Of a stretch of 55,156 nucleotides of DNA, positions 9,331 through 16,752 are shown piece by piece. The DNA comes from Acidimicrobiales bacterium (GTDB lineage: Bacteria; Actinomycetota; Acidimicrobiia; Acidimicrobiales; Bog-793): NCBI GenBank assembly GCA_035294085.1, contig DATGLP010000028.1, positions 1 to 55,156 on the forward strand, in the 5' to 3' direction. Position 1 is the first letter of the stretch. Each line of letters begins with the position of its first letter. The notes under the pieces were generated by a model that worked only from the letters and a program-made list of their open reading frames with translations, was not told where the DNA came from and ran no database searches. A program made the position numbers and the translations under genes.

Positions 9331-9374
9331 GCCCCACCCTCGCTCGGCGGTGGGTGAGCCTACCGGCCGCCGAC

Positions 9375-9380
9375 TACCGT
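9375..9380 (+). promoter_or_regulatory. -10 box TACCGT of a leaderless acyl-CoA dehydrogenase-like transcript
   Basis: TACCGT is followed by seven bases and then the ATG at 9388, with no Shine-Dalgarno sequence between. This fits a leaderless mRNA starting at the A of the initiation codon. Confidence 0.5.
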
Positions 9381-9387
9381 CGGCCGC

Positions 9388-10395
9388 ATGCGAGGGCCGG
9401 ACGACGCCGTGGCGCGCGCGGCGCGCCTCGCCGAGGAGGAGCTCTTCCCCCGCGCCCTCGAGACCGACGCCGCCCCGCTGCTGCCGAGGGCGCGCCTCGA
9501 CGCGCTCGCTGCCGCCGGCCTCTACGGCGTCGCCGGCCCGCGCGAGCTCGGCGGGGCCCCGGACCTCGCGACGTTCTGCCGCGTCCTCGAGGCGCTCGCG
9601 TCCGGCTGCCTCACGACGGCGTTCGTGTTCGCGCAGCACCACAACGCCGTGCGGACCCTCGCCGGCGCGCCGGCCGACCTGCCGGCCCGACGGCTCCTCG
9701 AACCGCTGTGCCGCGGGGACGTGCGCGCCGGCGTCGCCTACTCCGCGCTGCGCCGGCCCGGCCCGCCGCTGCTCAGCGCCCGGCCGGTCGGCGCGAGCTT
9801 CGTCCTCGACGGGCGCGCCCCGTGGGTCTCGGGCTTCGGGCTCGTCGACGTCGTGCACGTGGCGGCGCTCACCGACGACGGGCGCGTCGTGTGGGGCCTC
9901 GTCGACGCGGCCGAGGGCCCGACGCTCGTCGCGCGGCCGCTCCCGCTCCTCGCGCTCGGGGCGAGCGGGACGGTCGAGCTCGCCTTCGCCGGCCACCGCC
10001 TGGCGGCCGAGCGCGTCACCCTCGTCGAGCCCCTCGAGGCCTGGCGCCGGCGCGACGCGCTCGGGCTGCGACCGAACGGCTCGCTCGCGCTCGGCGTCGC
10101 ACGCCGGGCCGCCGCCCTCGGCGGCCTCGGCGCCCTCGCCGCCGAGGTCGAGGCCTGCCGCGAGCGGCTCGACGCCTCCTCGCCCGCCGAGCTGCCCGAG
10201 GCGCGCGCCTGGGCGGCCGAGCTCGCCGCGCGGGCGGCGTCGTCCCTGCTCGCCGCCGAGGGGGCCCGGGGCGCCCTCGCCTCGTCGCACGCGGCGCGCC
10301 TCGGGCGCGAGGCGCTCGTCCTCCTCGCCTTCGGCCAGACCCCGGCGATCCGGGAGGCGCTGCGCCACCGGCTCGCGCGCCGGGCGCCGACCTGA
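9388..10395 (+). CDS. Acyl-CoA dehydrogenase-like flavoprotein, short form
   Basis: Resembles the acyl-CoA dehydrogenase superfamily. The N-terminal helical domain ends in LEALASGCLTTAFVFAQHHN. The central beta domain has the pattern AGVAYS...FVLDGRAPWVSGFGLVDVVHVAAL, equivalent to the usual G.K.W.tn....d....v...t segment. The C-terminal helical domain (about 220-335) lacks the strong motifs around the catalytic Glu, and the protein is 335 residues against about 380-400 in standard members. It may therefore not be a classical beta-oxidation enzyme. It is monocistronic or co-oriented with the MFS gene. The oxidation substrate cannot be named. Confidence 0.82.
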   Translation: MRGPDDAVARAARLAEEELFPRALETDAAPLLPRARLDALAAAGLYGVAGPRELGGAPDLATFCRVLEALASGCLTTAFVFAQHHNAVRTLAGAPADLPARRLLEPLCRGDVRAGVAYSALRRPGPPLLSARPVGASFVLDGRAPWVSGFGLVDVVHVAALTDDGRVVWGLVDAAEGPTLVARPLPLLALGASGTVELAFAGHRLAAERVTLVEPLEAWRRRDALGLRPNGSLALGVARRAAALGGLGALAAEVEACRERLDASSPAELPEARAWAAELAARAASSLLAAEGARGALASSHAARLGREALVLLAFGQTPAIREALRHRLARRAPT

Positions 10396-10424
10396 CGCAC
10401 GGCCGGGTTCGGCCGCGGCGCCCC

Positions 10425-10430
10425 TATGCT
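10425..10430 (+). promoter_or_regulatory. Candidate -10 box TATGCT for the DHA2 transporter
   Basis: TATGCT lies about 85 bases before the transporter start. The transcript would begin near 10437 and carry a leader with the Shine-Dalgarno GGAGGAG just before the GTG at 10516. Confidence 0.35.
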
Positions 10431-10515
10431 TGCTCGTGCGCAGCCCGAGACCTCGGGTCGACACCGTTCCCGACGAACCCCAGCCCGCGCGCGGCGGGCC
10501 GAGCCGGAGGAGACC

Positions 10516-12039
10516 GTGCAGGCAACGACGACGGCGAGCGCGCCCGCGACGACGGCGCACGGGCACCGCCACCTCGGCCTCGCCCTCGCCCTCATCAGCA
10601 CCGTCCAGCTCATGGTGGTGCTCGACGCCACGATCGTGAACATCGCCCTGCCCTCGATGCAGCGGGACCTGCACTTCTCGGCCACCGGCCTCGAGTGGGT
10701 GGTGAACGGCTACGCCCTCGCCTTCGGCGGCCTCCTCCTCCTCGGCGGGCGCACCGGCGACCTCTACGGGAAGCGGCGCATGTTCATGGCCGGGGTCGCG
10801 CTCTTCACCGCCGCCTCGCTGACCGGCGGCTTCGCCACGACCCAGGTCTGGCTCATCGCGGCGCGCATGGTCCAGGGCGTCGGCGGCGCCATCGCGTCGC
10901 CGACGGCGCTCTCGCTCGTCACGAGCACCTTCCCCGAGGGGCGCAGCCGCGACCGCGCGATGGGCGTCTACGCCGCCATGTCGAGCGCCGGCGCCTCGAT
11001 CGGCCTGCTCCTCGGCGGCATCCTCACCGACCTCGCCAGCTGGCGCTGGGTGCTCTTCGTCAACGTCCCCATCGGCGCCCTCGTCGTCATCGCCGCGCCG
11101 CTCGTCCTCGGCGAGACCGAGGGCCGGCAGGGCCGCCTCGACCTGCCCGGGGCCGTCTCGGTGACCGCCGGGATGTCCTTCCTCGTCTACGGGCTCTCGC
11201 ACGCCGCCTCGGCGTCGTGGTCGACGCCGCTCACGGTCGGCTCGCTCGCCGGAGCGGCCGTCCTGCTCGCAGCCTTCCTCGCCATCGAGGCGCGCTCGAC
11301 GCACGCCCTCATGCCGCTGCGCGTCTTCGCCAACCGGAACCGCTCCGGCGCCTACGGGATGATGCTCATCATCGGCGCCGGGCTGTTCGCGATGTTCTTC
11401 TACCTGACGCTGTTCGTCCAGGACATCCTCGGCTTCTCGCCGCTCAAGGCGGGCCTCGTCTCGCTGCCGATCTCCCTCACGATCGCCGCCTGCGCCGGGC
11501 TGAGCTCGCGCGTCGTCGGGCGCATCGGCGCCCGCCCCCTCCTGGCCGCCGGGCCGCTCGTCAGCGCGGCCGGCCTCGCGTGGATCTCCCGGGTGACCCC
11601 GGCGAGCACCTTCACCGGCGACGTGCTCGGGCCCGAGCTGCTCATCGCCATCGGGATGGGCCTCACCTTCGTGCCGCTCACGCTCACCGCGGTCGCCGGC
11701 GCCAGGCCGGGCGAGACCGGCCTCGTCTCGGCCCTGCTCAACACGGGCCAGCAGCTCGGGGGCTCCCTCGGGCTCGCCGTGCTCGTCACGATCGCCACCG
11801 CGGTGACCCGTCCCCGGCTCCTCGCGGCTCGCAGCCGGGCCGCGACCGCCGCGGCGCTGACCGCCGGCTACTCGCGCGCCTTCCTCGTCGCCGGAGCGTT
11901 CCTCCTCGCCGGTAGCGTCATCGCCCTCGTCGTCGTGCGAGCCGGGCGCCCGCCGGCTCCGGCCACCCTGGGCCGTGCTCAGCGCGAGCTCGGGCTCGAG
12001 CGCGGCGGCTCGCGTCCAGAGGTAGCGACGGATCCGTAG
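10516..12039 (+). CDS. MFS transporter, DHA2 (EmrB/QacA-type) drug:proton antiporter
   Basis: Predicted proton-coupled exporter with 14 membrane helices (507 residues). Family signatures are strong: VVLDATIVNIALPSMQRDL in helix 1, GGRTGDLYGKRRMF in the loop 2-3 motif A, RMVQGVGGAIASPTALSLV in helix 4, and GASIGLLLGGILTD (motif C, antiporter signature) in helix 5. The start is the GTG at 10516 because GGAGGAG lies five bases upstream; an upstream ATG at 10426 would bury a -10-like box. Its last 61 bases overlap the 3' end of the opposing XRE-cupin gene. The substrate is unknown. Confidence 0.92.
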   Translation: MQATTTASAPATTAHGHRHLGLALALISTVQLMVVLDATIVNIALPSMQRDLHFSATGLEWVVNGYALAFGGLLLLGGRTGDLYGKRRMFMAGVALFTAASLTGGFATTQVWLIAARMVQGVGGAIASPTALSLVTSTFPEGRSRDRAMGVYAAMSSAGASIGLLLGGILTDLASWRWVLFVNVPIGALVVIAAPLVLGETEGRQGRLDLPGAVSVTAGMSFLVYGLSHAASASWSTPLTVGSLAGAAVLLAAFLAIEARSTHALMPLRVFANRNRSGAYGMMLIIGAGLFAMFFYLTLFVQDILGFSPLKAGLVSLPISLTIAACAGLSSRVVGRIGARPLLAAGPLVSAAGLAWISRVTPASTFTGDVLGPELLIAIGMGLTFVPLTLTAVAGARPGETGLVSALLNTGQQLGGSLGLAVLVTIATAVTRPRLLAARSRAATAAALTAGYSRAFLVAGAFLLAGSVIALVVVRAGRPPAPATLGRAQRELGLERGGSRPEVATDP

Positions 12040-12650
12040 GCGATGACGGAGAGGAAGCGCACCGGCAGCTCGCACAGCTCGGCGGGGCCGTGCGCGACCT
12101 CGCCGTCGAACTGCAGGGCGTCGCCGGGCTCGAGGTGGTAGACGGCGCCGGCGTAGGAGTAGTCGACGACGCCCTCGAGCACGTAGAGGAGCTCGGTGCC
12201 CGGGTGCTGGTAGAGGGGGAAGACCTCGCGGCGGCTCGTGAGCGTGACGAGCATCGGCTCCATCCGCTTGGCGGGCCCCCGCATCGAGCCGAGCAGCTGG
12301 TAGCGGTGGCCGGAGGCCGTCCCCGGCCGCACGAGCTCCGGGCCGGTGCCCGCCCGGGTGAACAGGGCGTCGCGCTCCTCGTCGAGCCCCTGGAACAGCG
12401 AGGTGACGGGCACCTCGAGCGCGGCCGCCAGGCGGGCGAGCGTCTGCAGGTTCGCCGCCCCCTGGGCGTTCTCGACCTTCGAGACGACCGCCTTGGAGAG
12501 CCCGGCTCGCCGGGCGAGGCCCGCGAGCGACAGCCCCCGGTCCATGCGCCGCTCGCGCGTGCGCGCCCCGATGACGGCGGCGAGGCGCGCGACGTCGGCC
12601 TCGACGCGGTGCGCGCCGGGCGGCGTGCCGGCCGGCGCTTCGTCGGCCAC
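11979..12650 (-). CDS. XRE-family regulator with C-terminal cupin
   Basis: DNA-binding regulator of 223 residues. An N-terminal XRE helix-turn-helix (about 20-80, with LSLAGLARRAGLSKAVVSKVE) is followed by a cupin sensor domain (about 110-200, with HPGTELLYVLEGVVDY and LEPGDALQFDGEVAHGP). This architecture is common in single-target regulators of transport or amine/aldehyde metabolism. The GTG start follows GAGG and lies four bases beyond the hsp20 stop, so it is probably co-transcribed with hsp20. It is also tail-to-tail with the MFS exporter. Either neighbour could be its target; the inverted repeat at the hsp20 promoter is the most obvious binding site. Confidence 0.9.
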   Translation of the reverse strand: MADEAPAGTPPGAHRVEADVARLAAVIGARTRERRMDRGLSLAGLARRAGLSKAVVSKVENAQGAANLQTLARLAAALEVPVTSLFQGLDEERDALFTRAGTGPELVRPGTASGHRYQLLGSMRGPAKRMEPMLVTLTSRREVFPLYQHPGTELLYVLEGVVDYSYAGAVYHLEPGDALQFDGEVAHGPAELCELPVRFLSVIAYGSVATSGREPPRSSPSSR

Positions 12651-12654
12651 GTCC

Positions 12655-13113
12655 TCAGGCGCCGCTCGGCACCTCGCCCGCCGGCACCCGCTCGCGGGGT
12701 GCCGGCGGGGTGGCCGACGGCTCGCGCACCGGCACCTGGCGCGTCGGGCGGGAGCGAACGAGGGGCACCCGTATCGACAGCACGCCGGCCTCGAGGCTCG
12801 CCTCGAGCCGGTCGACGTCGCAGGCGTCGCCGAGCAGCAGCCTCCGCCGGGCCGAGCCGTGCGGACGCCCGCTGATCAGCGGGTCGATGCGCGCCCCCTC
12901 GGCGAGGACCCGCTCGGCCTCGACGACGAGCACGTGCGACTCGAGGCGCACGCGCAGGCGGTCGCGGGGCACGCCGGGGACGTCGAACTCGAGGTGGAGC
13001 GCACCCCGGGCGAGGTAGGCGTCGTAGGCGAGCGGCGGCCGGCGAGCGGGCGAGACGCCGTCCGCCTCGTCGGCGAGCGGCTGGACGTAGCAGGGGACGT
13101 CGGGTTCGAACAT
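12655..13113 (-). CDS. Hsp20/alpha-crystallin small heat-shock protein
   Basis: ATP-independent holdase of 152 residues. The alpha-crystallin domain runs from about 30 to 125: YLARGALHLEFDVPGVPRDRLRVRLESHVLVVEAER is the canonical first half, and LEASLEAGVLSIRVPL carries the conserved GxLxIxxP-like strand. A Pro-rich tail follows. I chose the ATG at 13113 over the in-frame GTG at 13122 because GAGGTGG precedes it at usable spacing. It is followed directly by the XRE-cupin gene. A promoter framed by a perfect inverted repeat lies just upstream. Confidence 0.9.
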   Translation of the reverse strand: MFEPDVPCYVQPLADEADGVSPARRPPLAYDAYLARGALHLEFDVPGVPRDRLRVRLESHVLVVEAERVLAEGARIDPLISGRPHGSARRRLLLGDACDVDRLEASLEAGVLSIRVPLVRSRPTRQVPVREPSATPPAPRERVPAGEVPSGA

Positions 13114-13132
13114 CGGCACCACCTCGCGGCGT

Positions 13133-13175
13133 CTCGTTCACGATTCTAGAGCAGCAGCTGTGAATCGTGAACGAG
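13133..13175 (-). promoter_or_regulatory. hsp20 promoter within a perfect 14-bp inverted repeat (candidate operator)
   Basis: CTCGTTCACGATTC at 13133-13146 and GAATCGTGAACGAG at 13162-13175 are perfect inverted copies separated by 15 bases. On the minus strand, TTCACG (13171-13166) and TAGAAT (13148-13143) form a -35/-10 pair with exactly 17 bases between, so each arm covers one promoter element. The sequence matches neither CIRCE (TTAGCACTC-N9-GAGTGCTAA) nor HAIR (CTTGAGT-N7-ACTCAAG). As a hairpin it could also end the diguanylate cyclase transcript, but no T-run follows. The coupled XRE-cupin regulator is the natural candidate binder. Confidence 0.65.
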
Positions 13176-13187
13176 CCGGGTGCCCGA

Positions 13188-14213
13188 TCAGGGGCCTCGG
13201 CGCGCCGCCTGGTCGCTCGCCGGTGGCTGCCGCTGCAGCTTGCGCACGTAGAGCTGCTCGTCGGCACGCCGCAGCGCCGCCTGGAGGCCCTCGCCCGGCT
13301 CGAGCTCGGTGACGCCGGCCGTGAAGCGGATCGGGTGCCCCGCGCGCAGGCGAGCGAGGAGGCGCTCGGCGCCGGCCAGGGGAGCCCGGGCGACGAACGC
13401 GAACTCGTCGCCGCCGAGCCGGCCGAGGACCGCGTCGGCCCCGAGCACCGCCAGCCACGCCCGCGCCGCCTCGGCGAGCAGGCGGTCCCCCGCCTCGTGG
13501 CCCTCCACGTCGTTCACGAGCTTGAAGTCGTCGAGGTCGATCACCGCGAGCACGAGCGGCCGCTCGAGGCGGTCGGCGATCGCCTGCTCGAGCTCGGCGA
13601 CGCGCTGGAAGCCGCGCCGGTTGAGCACGCCGGTGAGGACGTCGGTGTCCGCCTGGCGGCGCAGCCGGCCGACGGCGCGCTCGAGGACGAGGCCGGTCAT
13701 CACGATCGTGCCGGCGACGACGGCCCAGACCACCCCCCAGCGCGCCAGCCCGTTCGCCGCGAGGCCGGCCGCGCAGCCGGCGCTGATGAGGGCGAGCTCG
13801 GCGAGCACGGCGAGGCGCGGGAGGAAGGAGGCGGCGTAGACGGCCATCGAGACGAAGGGGAAGGTGGTGAGCACCTTGCCCTGGGGGGTCCGCGCGGTCG
13901 CGACGAAGACGCTGTTGAGCACGACGCCGCACGCGAGGACGCCAGCCCAGGTCGCCGGGCCGGTGCGCCCCCCGGCGAGCCAGAGCACGGCCGCCGTCGC
14001 GGCGCACAGGAGGCCGACCGCGAGGTAGAGGTCGACCACCTCGAGGCGGGAGGTCGGCACGGCGAAGGAGCCGAGGCAGGCCACCGCGGCGAGCAGCTCG
14101 AGGAGGACGAGGACGCGCACCTCGACGCCCCCGCGCGGCGCGAGGGCGGCGAGGCGGCCGTAGGCGGCGGGCCGGCGAGGTTCCACGGCGGGCACGGGCC
14201 AATTCCAGCCCAC
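13188..14213 (-). CDS. Membrane-bound diguanylate cyclase (GGDEF)
   Basis: Makes cyclic di-GMP from two GTP. About six hydrophobic helices fill residues 30-190 (for example VLVLLELLAAVACLGSFAV and VVWAVVAGTIVMTGLVL) and probably form an input module. The GGDEF domain covers about 200-325, with DTDVLTGVLNRRGF at its start, VIDLDDFKLVND in the middle and an intact RLGGDEFAFV active-site loop near 270. I see no RxxD inhibitory site immediately before it. The start is GTG with GCGAGG upstream; an in-frame GTG 18 bases later is possible. It lies 27 bases after the ureohydrolase stop and may share its transcript. Confidence 0.92.
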   Translation of the reverse strand: MGWNWPVPAVEPRRPAAYGRLAALAPRGGVEVRVLVLLELLAAVACLGSFAVPTSRLEVVDLYLAVGLLCAATAAVLWLAGGRTGPATWAGVLACGVVLNSVFVATARTPQGKVLTTFPFVSMAVYAASFLPRLAVLAELALISAGCAAGLAANGLARWGVVWAVVAGTIVMTGLVLERAVGRLRRQADTDVLTGVLNRRGFQRVAELEQAIADRLERPLVLAVIDLDDFKLVNDVEGHEAGDRLLAEAARAWLAVLGADAVLGRLGGDEFAFVARAPLAGAERLLARLRAGHPIRFTAGVTELEPGEGLQAALRRADEQLYVRKLQRQPPASDQAARRGP

Positions 14214-14240
14214 GGCGGCCTCGCCCGCCAGGATCGCGGC

Positions 14241-15260
14241 TCAGGCCGGCCGCACGGGGCTGCCCCGGCGCGCCGCCAGGCCGGCGAGCACCTCGAGCAC
14301 GACGCGGTGGGCGTTGTTCAGCGTGACCTCGCCGTGGTCGTAGGGCGGGGCGACCTCGACGACGTCGAGCGCGACGAGCGGCGCCTCGATCGCGAGGCGC
14401 CGGACGGCGCGCAGCAGCTCGACCGGGGAGAGGCCACCGGGCTCGGGCGTCCCGGTGCCGGGGGCGAAGCCGGGGTCGAGCACGTCGATGTCGACCGACA
14501 GGTAGACGGCGTCGCAGCCGGCCGTCGCCTGCGCGAGCGCGTCGTCGAGGACCGCGTCGAGGCCGCGCTCGACGACCTCCTGCATGCGGTGGTAGTGCAT
14601 GCCCTGGGCGCGCATCCACGCGAACGTGGCGGCGTCCGGCCAGTACCCGCGCAGGCCGACCTGGACGAAGTTCGAGCCGGCGACCGCCCCCGACTCGATG
14701 AGCCGGCGCATCGGGGTGCCGTGGCTCGCGAGGTTCCCGTCGATGGAGTCGGCGGTGTCGGCGTGGGCGTCGAAGTGGACGACGCCGATCGTCCCGAAGC
14801 CGTGGGCGGCCGACACGGCGGTCGCCGACGGCCAGGTGATCGAGTGGTCCCCGCCGAGGACGACGGGGAAGATCCCCCGCTCGGCGACCTCCGCCACGCG
14901 CGCGCGGATGGCGGCGTGCGAGGGCTCGACGAGCCCGTGGGGGCAGGCGGCGTCGCCGTAGTCGACGACGTCGAGCGCCTCGAACAGCTCGATCCCGAGG
15001 TCGAGGTGGAAGCTGCCCGGGTGGTAGGCGAGGGCGCGCAGCGCCCGGGGCGCGAAGCGGGCGCCGGGGCGGTGCGTCGTCGACCCGTCCCAGGGGGCGC
15101 CGACCACCGCGACGTCGGGGCGCCGCGCGTCGAGCTCGGCCGGCTCGAGCAGGAGCGGGCGCCGGGCGAAGGTGGCGGGGCCCTCGTAGGAGGGGGCGTC
15201 GCCGCGGTCCGGGGCGCGCCAGGCTGGGTCGGCGCCGGCCACACGCCATTGGTAGCACAC
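14241..15260 (-). CDS. Agmatinase/ureohydrolase family enzyme
   Basis: Binuclear manganese hydrolase of the arginase/agmatinase family that releases urea from a guanidino compound. All metal motifs are present: GGDHSITWP near residue 125, VHFDAHADT near 150 and SVDIDVLDPGFAPG near 235. The 339 residues, with the SHGTPMRRLIE segment, favour agmatinase-type or related guanidino acid ureohydrolases over arginase. The gene begins ten bases after a PLP-dependent decarboxylase, so a decarboxylation followed by urea removal (for example arginine to agmatine to putrescine) is a reasonable inference, not proven. The start (GTG at 15260, or in-frame GTG at 15242) is uncertain because neither has a strong ribosome binding site. 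Confidence 0.9.
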   Translation of the reverse strand: MCYQWRVAGADPAWRAPDRGDAPSYEGPATFARRPLLLEPAELDARRPDVAVVGAPWDGSTTHRPGARFAPRALRALAYHPGSFHLDLGIELFEALDVVDYGDAACPHGLVEPSHAAIRARVAEVAERGIFPVVLGGDHSITWPSATAVSAAHGFGTIGVVHFDAHADTADSIDGNLASHGTPMRRLIESGAVAGSNFVQVGLRGYWPDAATFAWMRAQGMHYHRMQEVVERGLDAVLDDALAQATAGCDAVYLSVDIDVLDPGFAPGTGTPEPGGLSPVELLRAVRRLAIEAPLVALDVVEVAPPYDHGEVTLNNAHRVVLEVLAGLAARRGSPVRPA

Positions 15261-15270
15261 GAGGCCCCGG

Positions 15271-16623
15271 CTAGCGCATCGTGTCGAGGACGAGCTCGAT
15301 GTCCTCGAGCGTCGTGCGCGGGTTGACGACCACGAGGCGGGCGAGCGGCTCGCCGCGGTGGCTCGTCGGGGTGACGAAGGCCGTCCCCGCGGCGCGCAGG
15401 CGCTCCGACCAGGCGTAGTAGTCCGCCTCGCGCCAGGCGTGCCGGCGGAAGCACAGGACCGTCAGCTCCGGCTCGTCGAGCAGCTCGAGCTCGGGGCGCT
15501 CCCGGATCGCGGCGGCGGCCTGGCGCGCCACCTCGAGGGTGCGCTCGATCGCCGCGACGTAGGCGTCGGTGCCGTGCGTCGCGAGCGAGAACCAGAAGGG
15601 CAGCCCGCGAGCCCGGCGGGTGAGCTGGATGGCGTAGTCGGACGGGTTCCACTCGCCGGTCCGCTCGACCGCCTCGAGGTAGTCGGCGCGCTGGGCGTGC
15701 GCCGCGCGGGCGAGCTCGGGGCGCCGGTAGAGGAGGGCGGCGCAGTCGAAGGGGGCGAACAGCCACTTGTGGGGGTCGATCACGACCGAGTCGGCGCGCT
15801 CGATGCCGGCGAAGCGCGCGCGGGCGCTCGGGGCGGCGAGCGCGCCGCCGCCGTAGGCCGCGTCGACGTGCAGCCACAGCCCGCGCCGGCTCGCCTCGTC
15901 GGCGACCGACCCGAGGTCGTCGATCACGCCGAGGTTCGTCGCGCCCGCGCTCGCCACCACGGCGAAGACCTCGGTCCCGCGCGGACGCCCGTCGATCGCC
16001 GCTGCCACCGCCGCGCCGTGCAGCCGGCCGTGCTCGTCGGGGATCGCTTCGAGCACCTCGACGTCCATCACACGTGCCGCCGCCGCGACCGAGGCGTGCG
16101 CCTCGTCGCTCGCCACGAAGGCGAGGCGCGCCCGACGAGACCCGCCGGCATCCCGGTACGCGTGGCGCGCCGCCACGAGGGCCGACAGGTTGCCGAGCGT
16201 GCCCCCCTGGACGAAGGTGCCGCCGGCTCCCGGCGGCAGGCCGGCGAGGTCGCGCAGCCACGCCAGGGCCTCGTTCTCGGCGAAGACGGCCCCGGCCCCC
16301 TCGAGCCAGCTCCCCGCGTAGATCGAGGAGGCGCCGACCACGAGGTCGAAGAGCGCGGCTGCCTTCGTCGGCGCGCAGGGGACGAAGGCGAGGTAGCGAG
16401 GGTGGTCGATCGAGATGCAGGCGGGGGCGAGCACCTCGGCGAACAGCTCCAGCGCCGCCTTGCCCCCGATGCCGGCCGGCGTCACGGTCTGCCCCGCCGC
16501 CGCGGCGAGCTCGGCGAGCGGTCGCGGGCCGTCGAGCGGGACGGGGTCGAGGCGAAGGCGCTCGCGGGCGTACGCGAAGACGGCGTCGGCGAGCTCCTCG
16601 AGCTCCTCGCCCCAGCGGTGCAC
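15271..16623 (-). CDS. PLP-dependent group II (aromatic-L-amino-acid type) decarboxylase
   Basis: Pyridoxal phosphate enzyme of the DDC/glutamate decarboxylase family (450 residues). Visible features are GGTFVQGGTLGNLSALVAAR (cofactor phosphate region) near 140, LWLHVDAAYGGGAL (Asp that contacts the pyridine nitrogen) near 250, and DPHKWLFAPFDC with the Schiff-base Lys near 285. The substrate could be an aromatic amino acid, glutamate, diaminobutyrate or arginine; the sequence does not decide. The ureohydrolase ten bases downstream hints at a guanidino amino acid. The GTG start lies eight bases after TAGGCT on the minus strand, so the transcript may be leaderless. Confidence 0.9.
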   Translation of the reverse strand: MHRWGEELEELADAVFAYARERLRLDPVPLDGPRPLAELAAAAGQTVTPAGIGGKAALELFAEVLAPACISIDHPRYLAFVPCAPTKAAALFDLVVGASSIYAGSWLEGAGAVFAENEALAWLRDLAGLPPGAGGTFVQGGTLGNLSALVAARHAYRDAGGSRRARLAFVASDEAHASVAAAARVMDVEVLEAIPDEHGRLHGAAVAAAIDGRPRGTEVFAVVASAGATNLGVIDDLGSVADEASRRGLWLHVDAAYGGGALAAPSARARFAGIERADSVVIDPHKWLFAPFDCAALLYRRPELARAAHAQRADYLEAVERTGEWNPSDYAIQLTRRARGLPFWFSLATHGTDAYVAAIERTLEVARQAAAAIRERPELELLDEPELTVLCFRRHAWREADYYAWSERLRAAGTAFVTPTSHRGEPLARLVVVNPRTTLEDIELVLDTMR

Positions 16624-16695
16624 CGGTCCCGAGCCTACGGGCAGGGGACCTCCTCGCGAGCCGGTGGCCCGCGCCCGGCGGGAGCGCCGGCGACC

Positions 16696-16701
16696 TAGCC
16701 T
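16696..16701 (+). promoter_or_regulatory. Candidate -10 box TAGCCT for the thiolase gene
   Basis: TAGCCT lies 51 bases before the thiolase ATG in the divergent interval with the decarboxylase gene. A leader of about 45 bases would end in GGAGGAGGGAGCG before the start. Confidence 0.35.
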
Positions 16702-16752
16702 GGAGCGCGACGCGGTCGCCAGGGCGGCTCGCCGCCCGGGGAGGAGGGAGCG

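Noticed and set aside
8644-12075. Minus-strand open frame of 1143 codons extending the GNAT gene upstream
   Set aside because: Only the part from the ATG at 9330 has GNAT character; the rest is antisense to the acyl-CoA dehydrogenase-like and MFS genes.
13133-13175. CIRCE or HAIR heat-shock operator
   Set aside because: The arms do not match either consensus, and the spacer is 15 bases rather than 9 or 7; reported instead as an unclassified operator.
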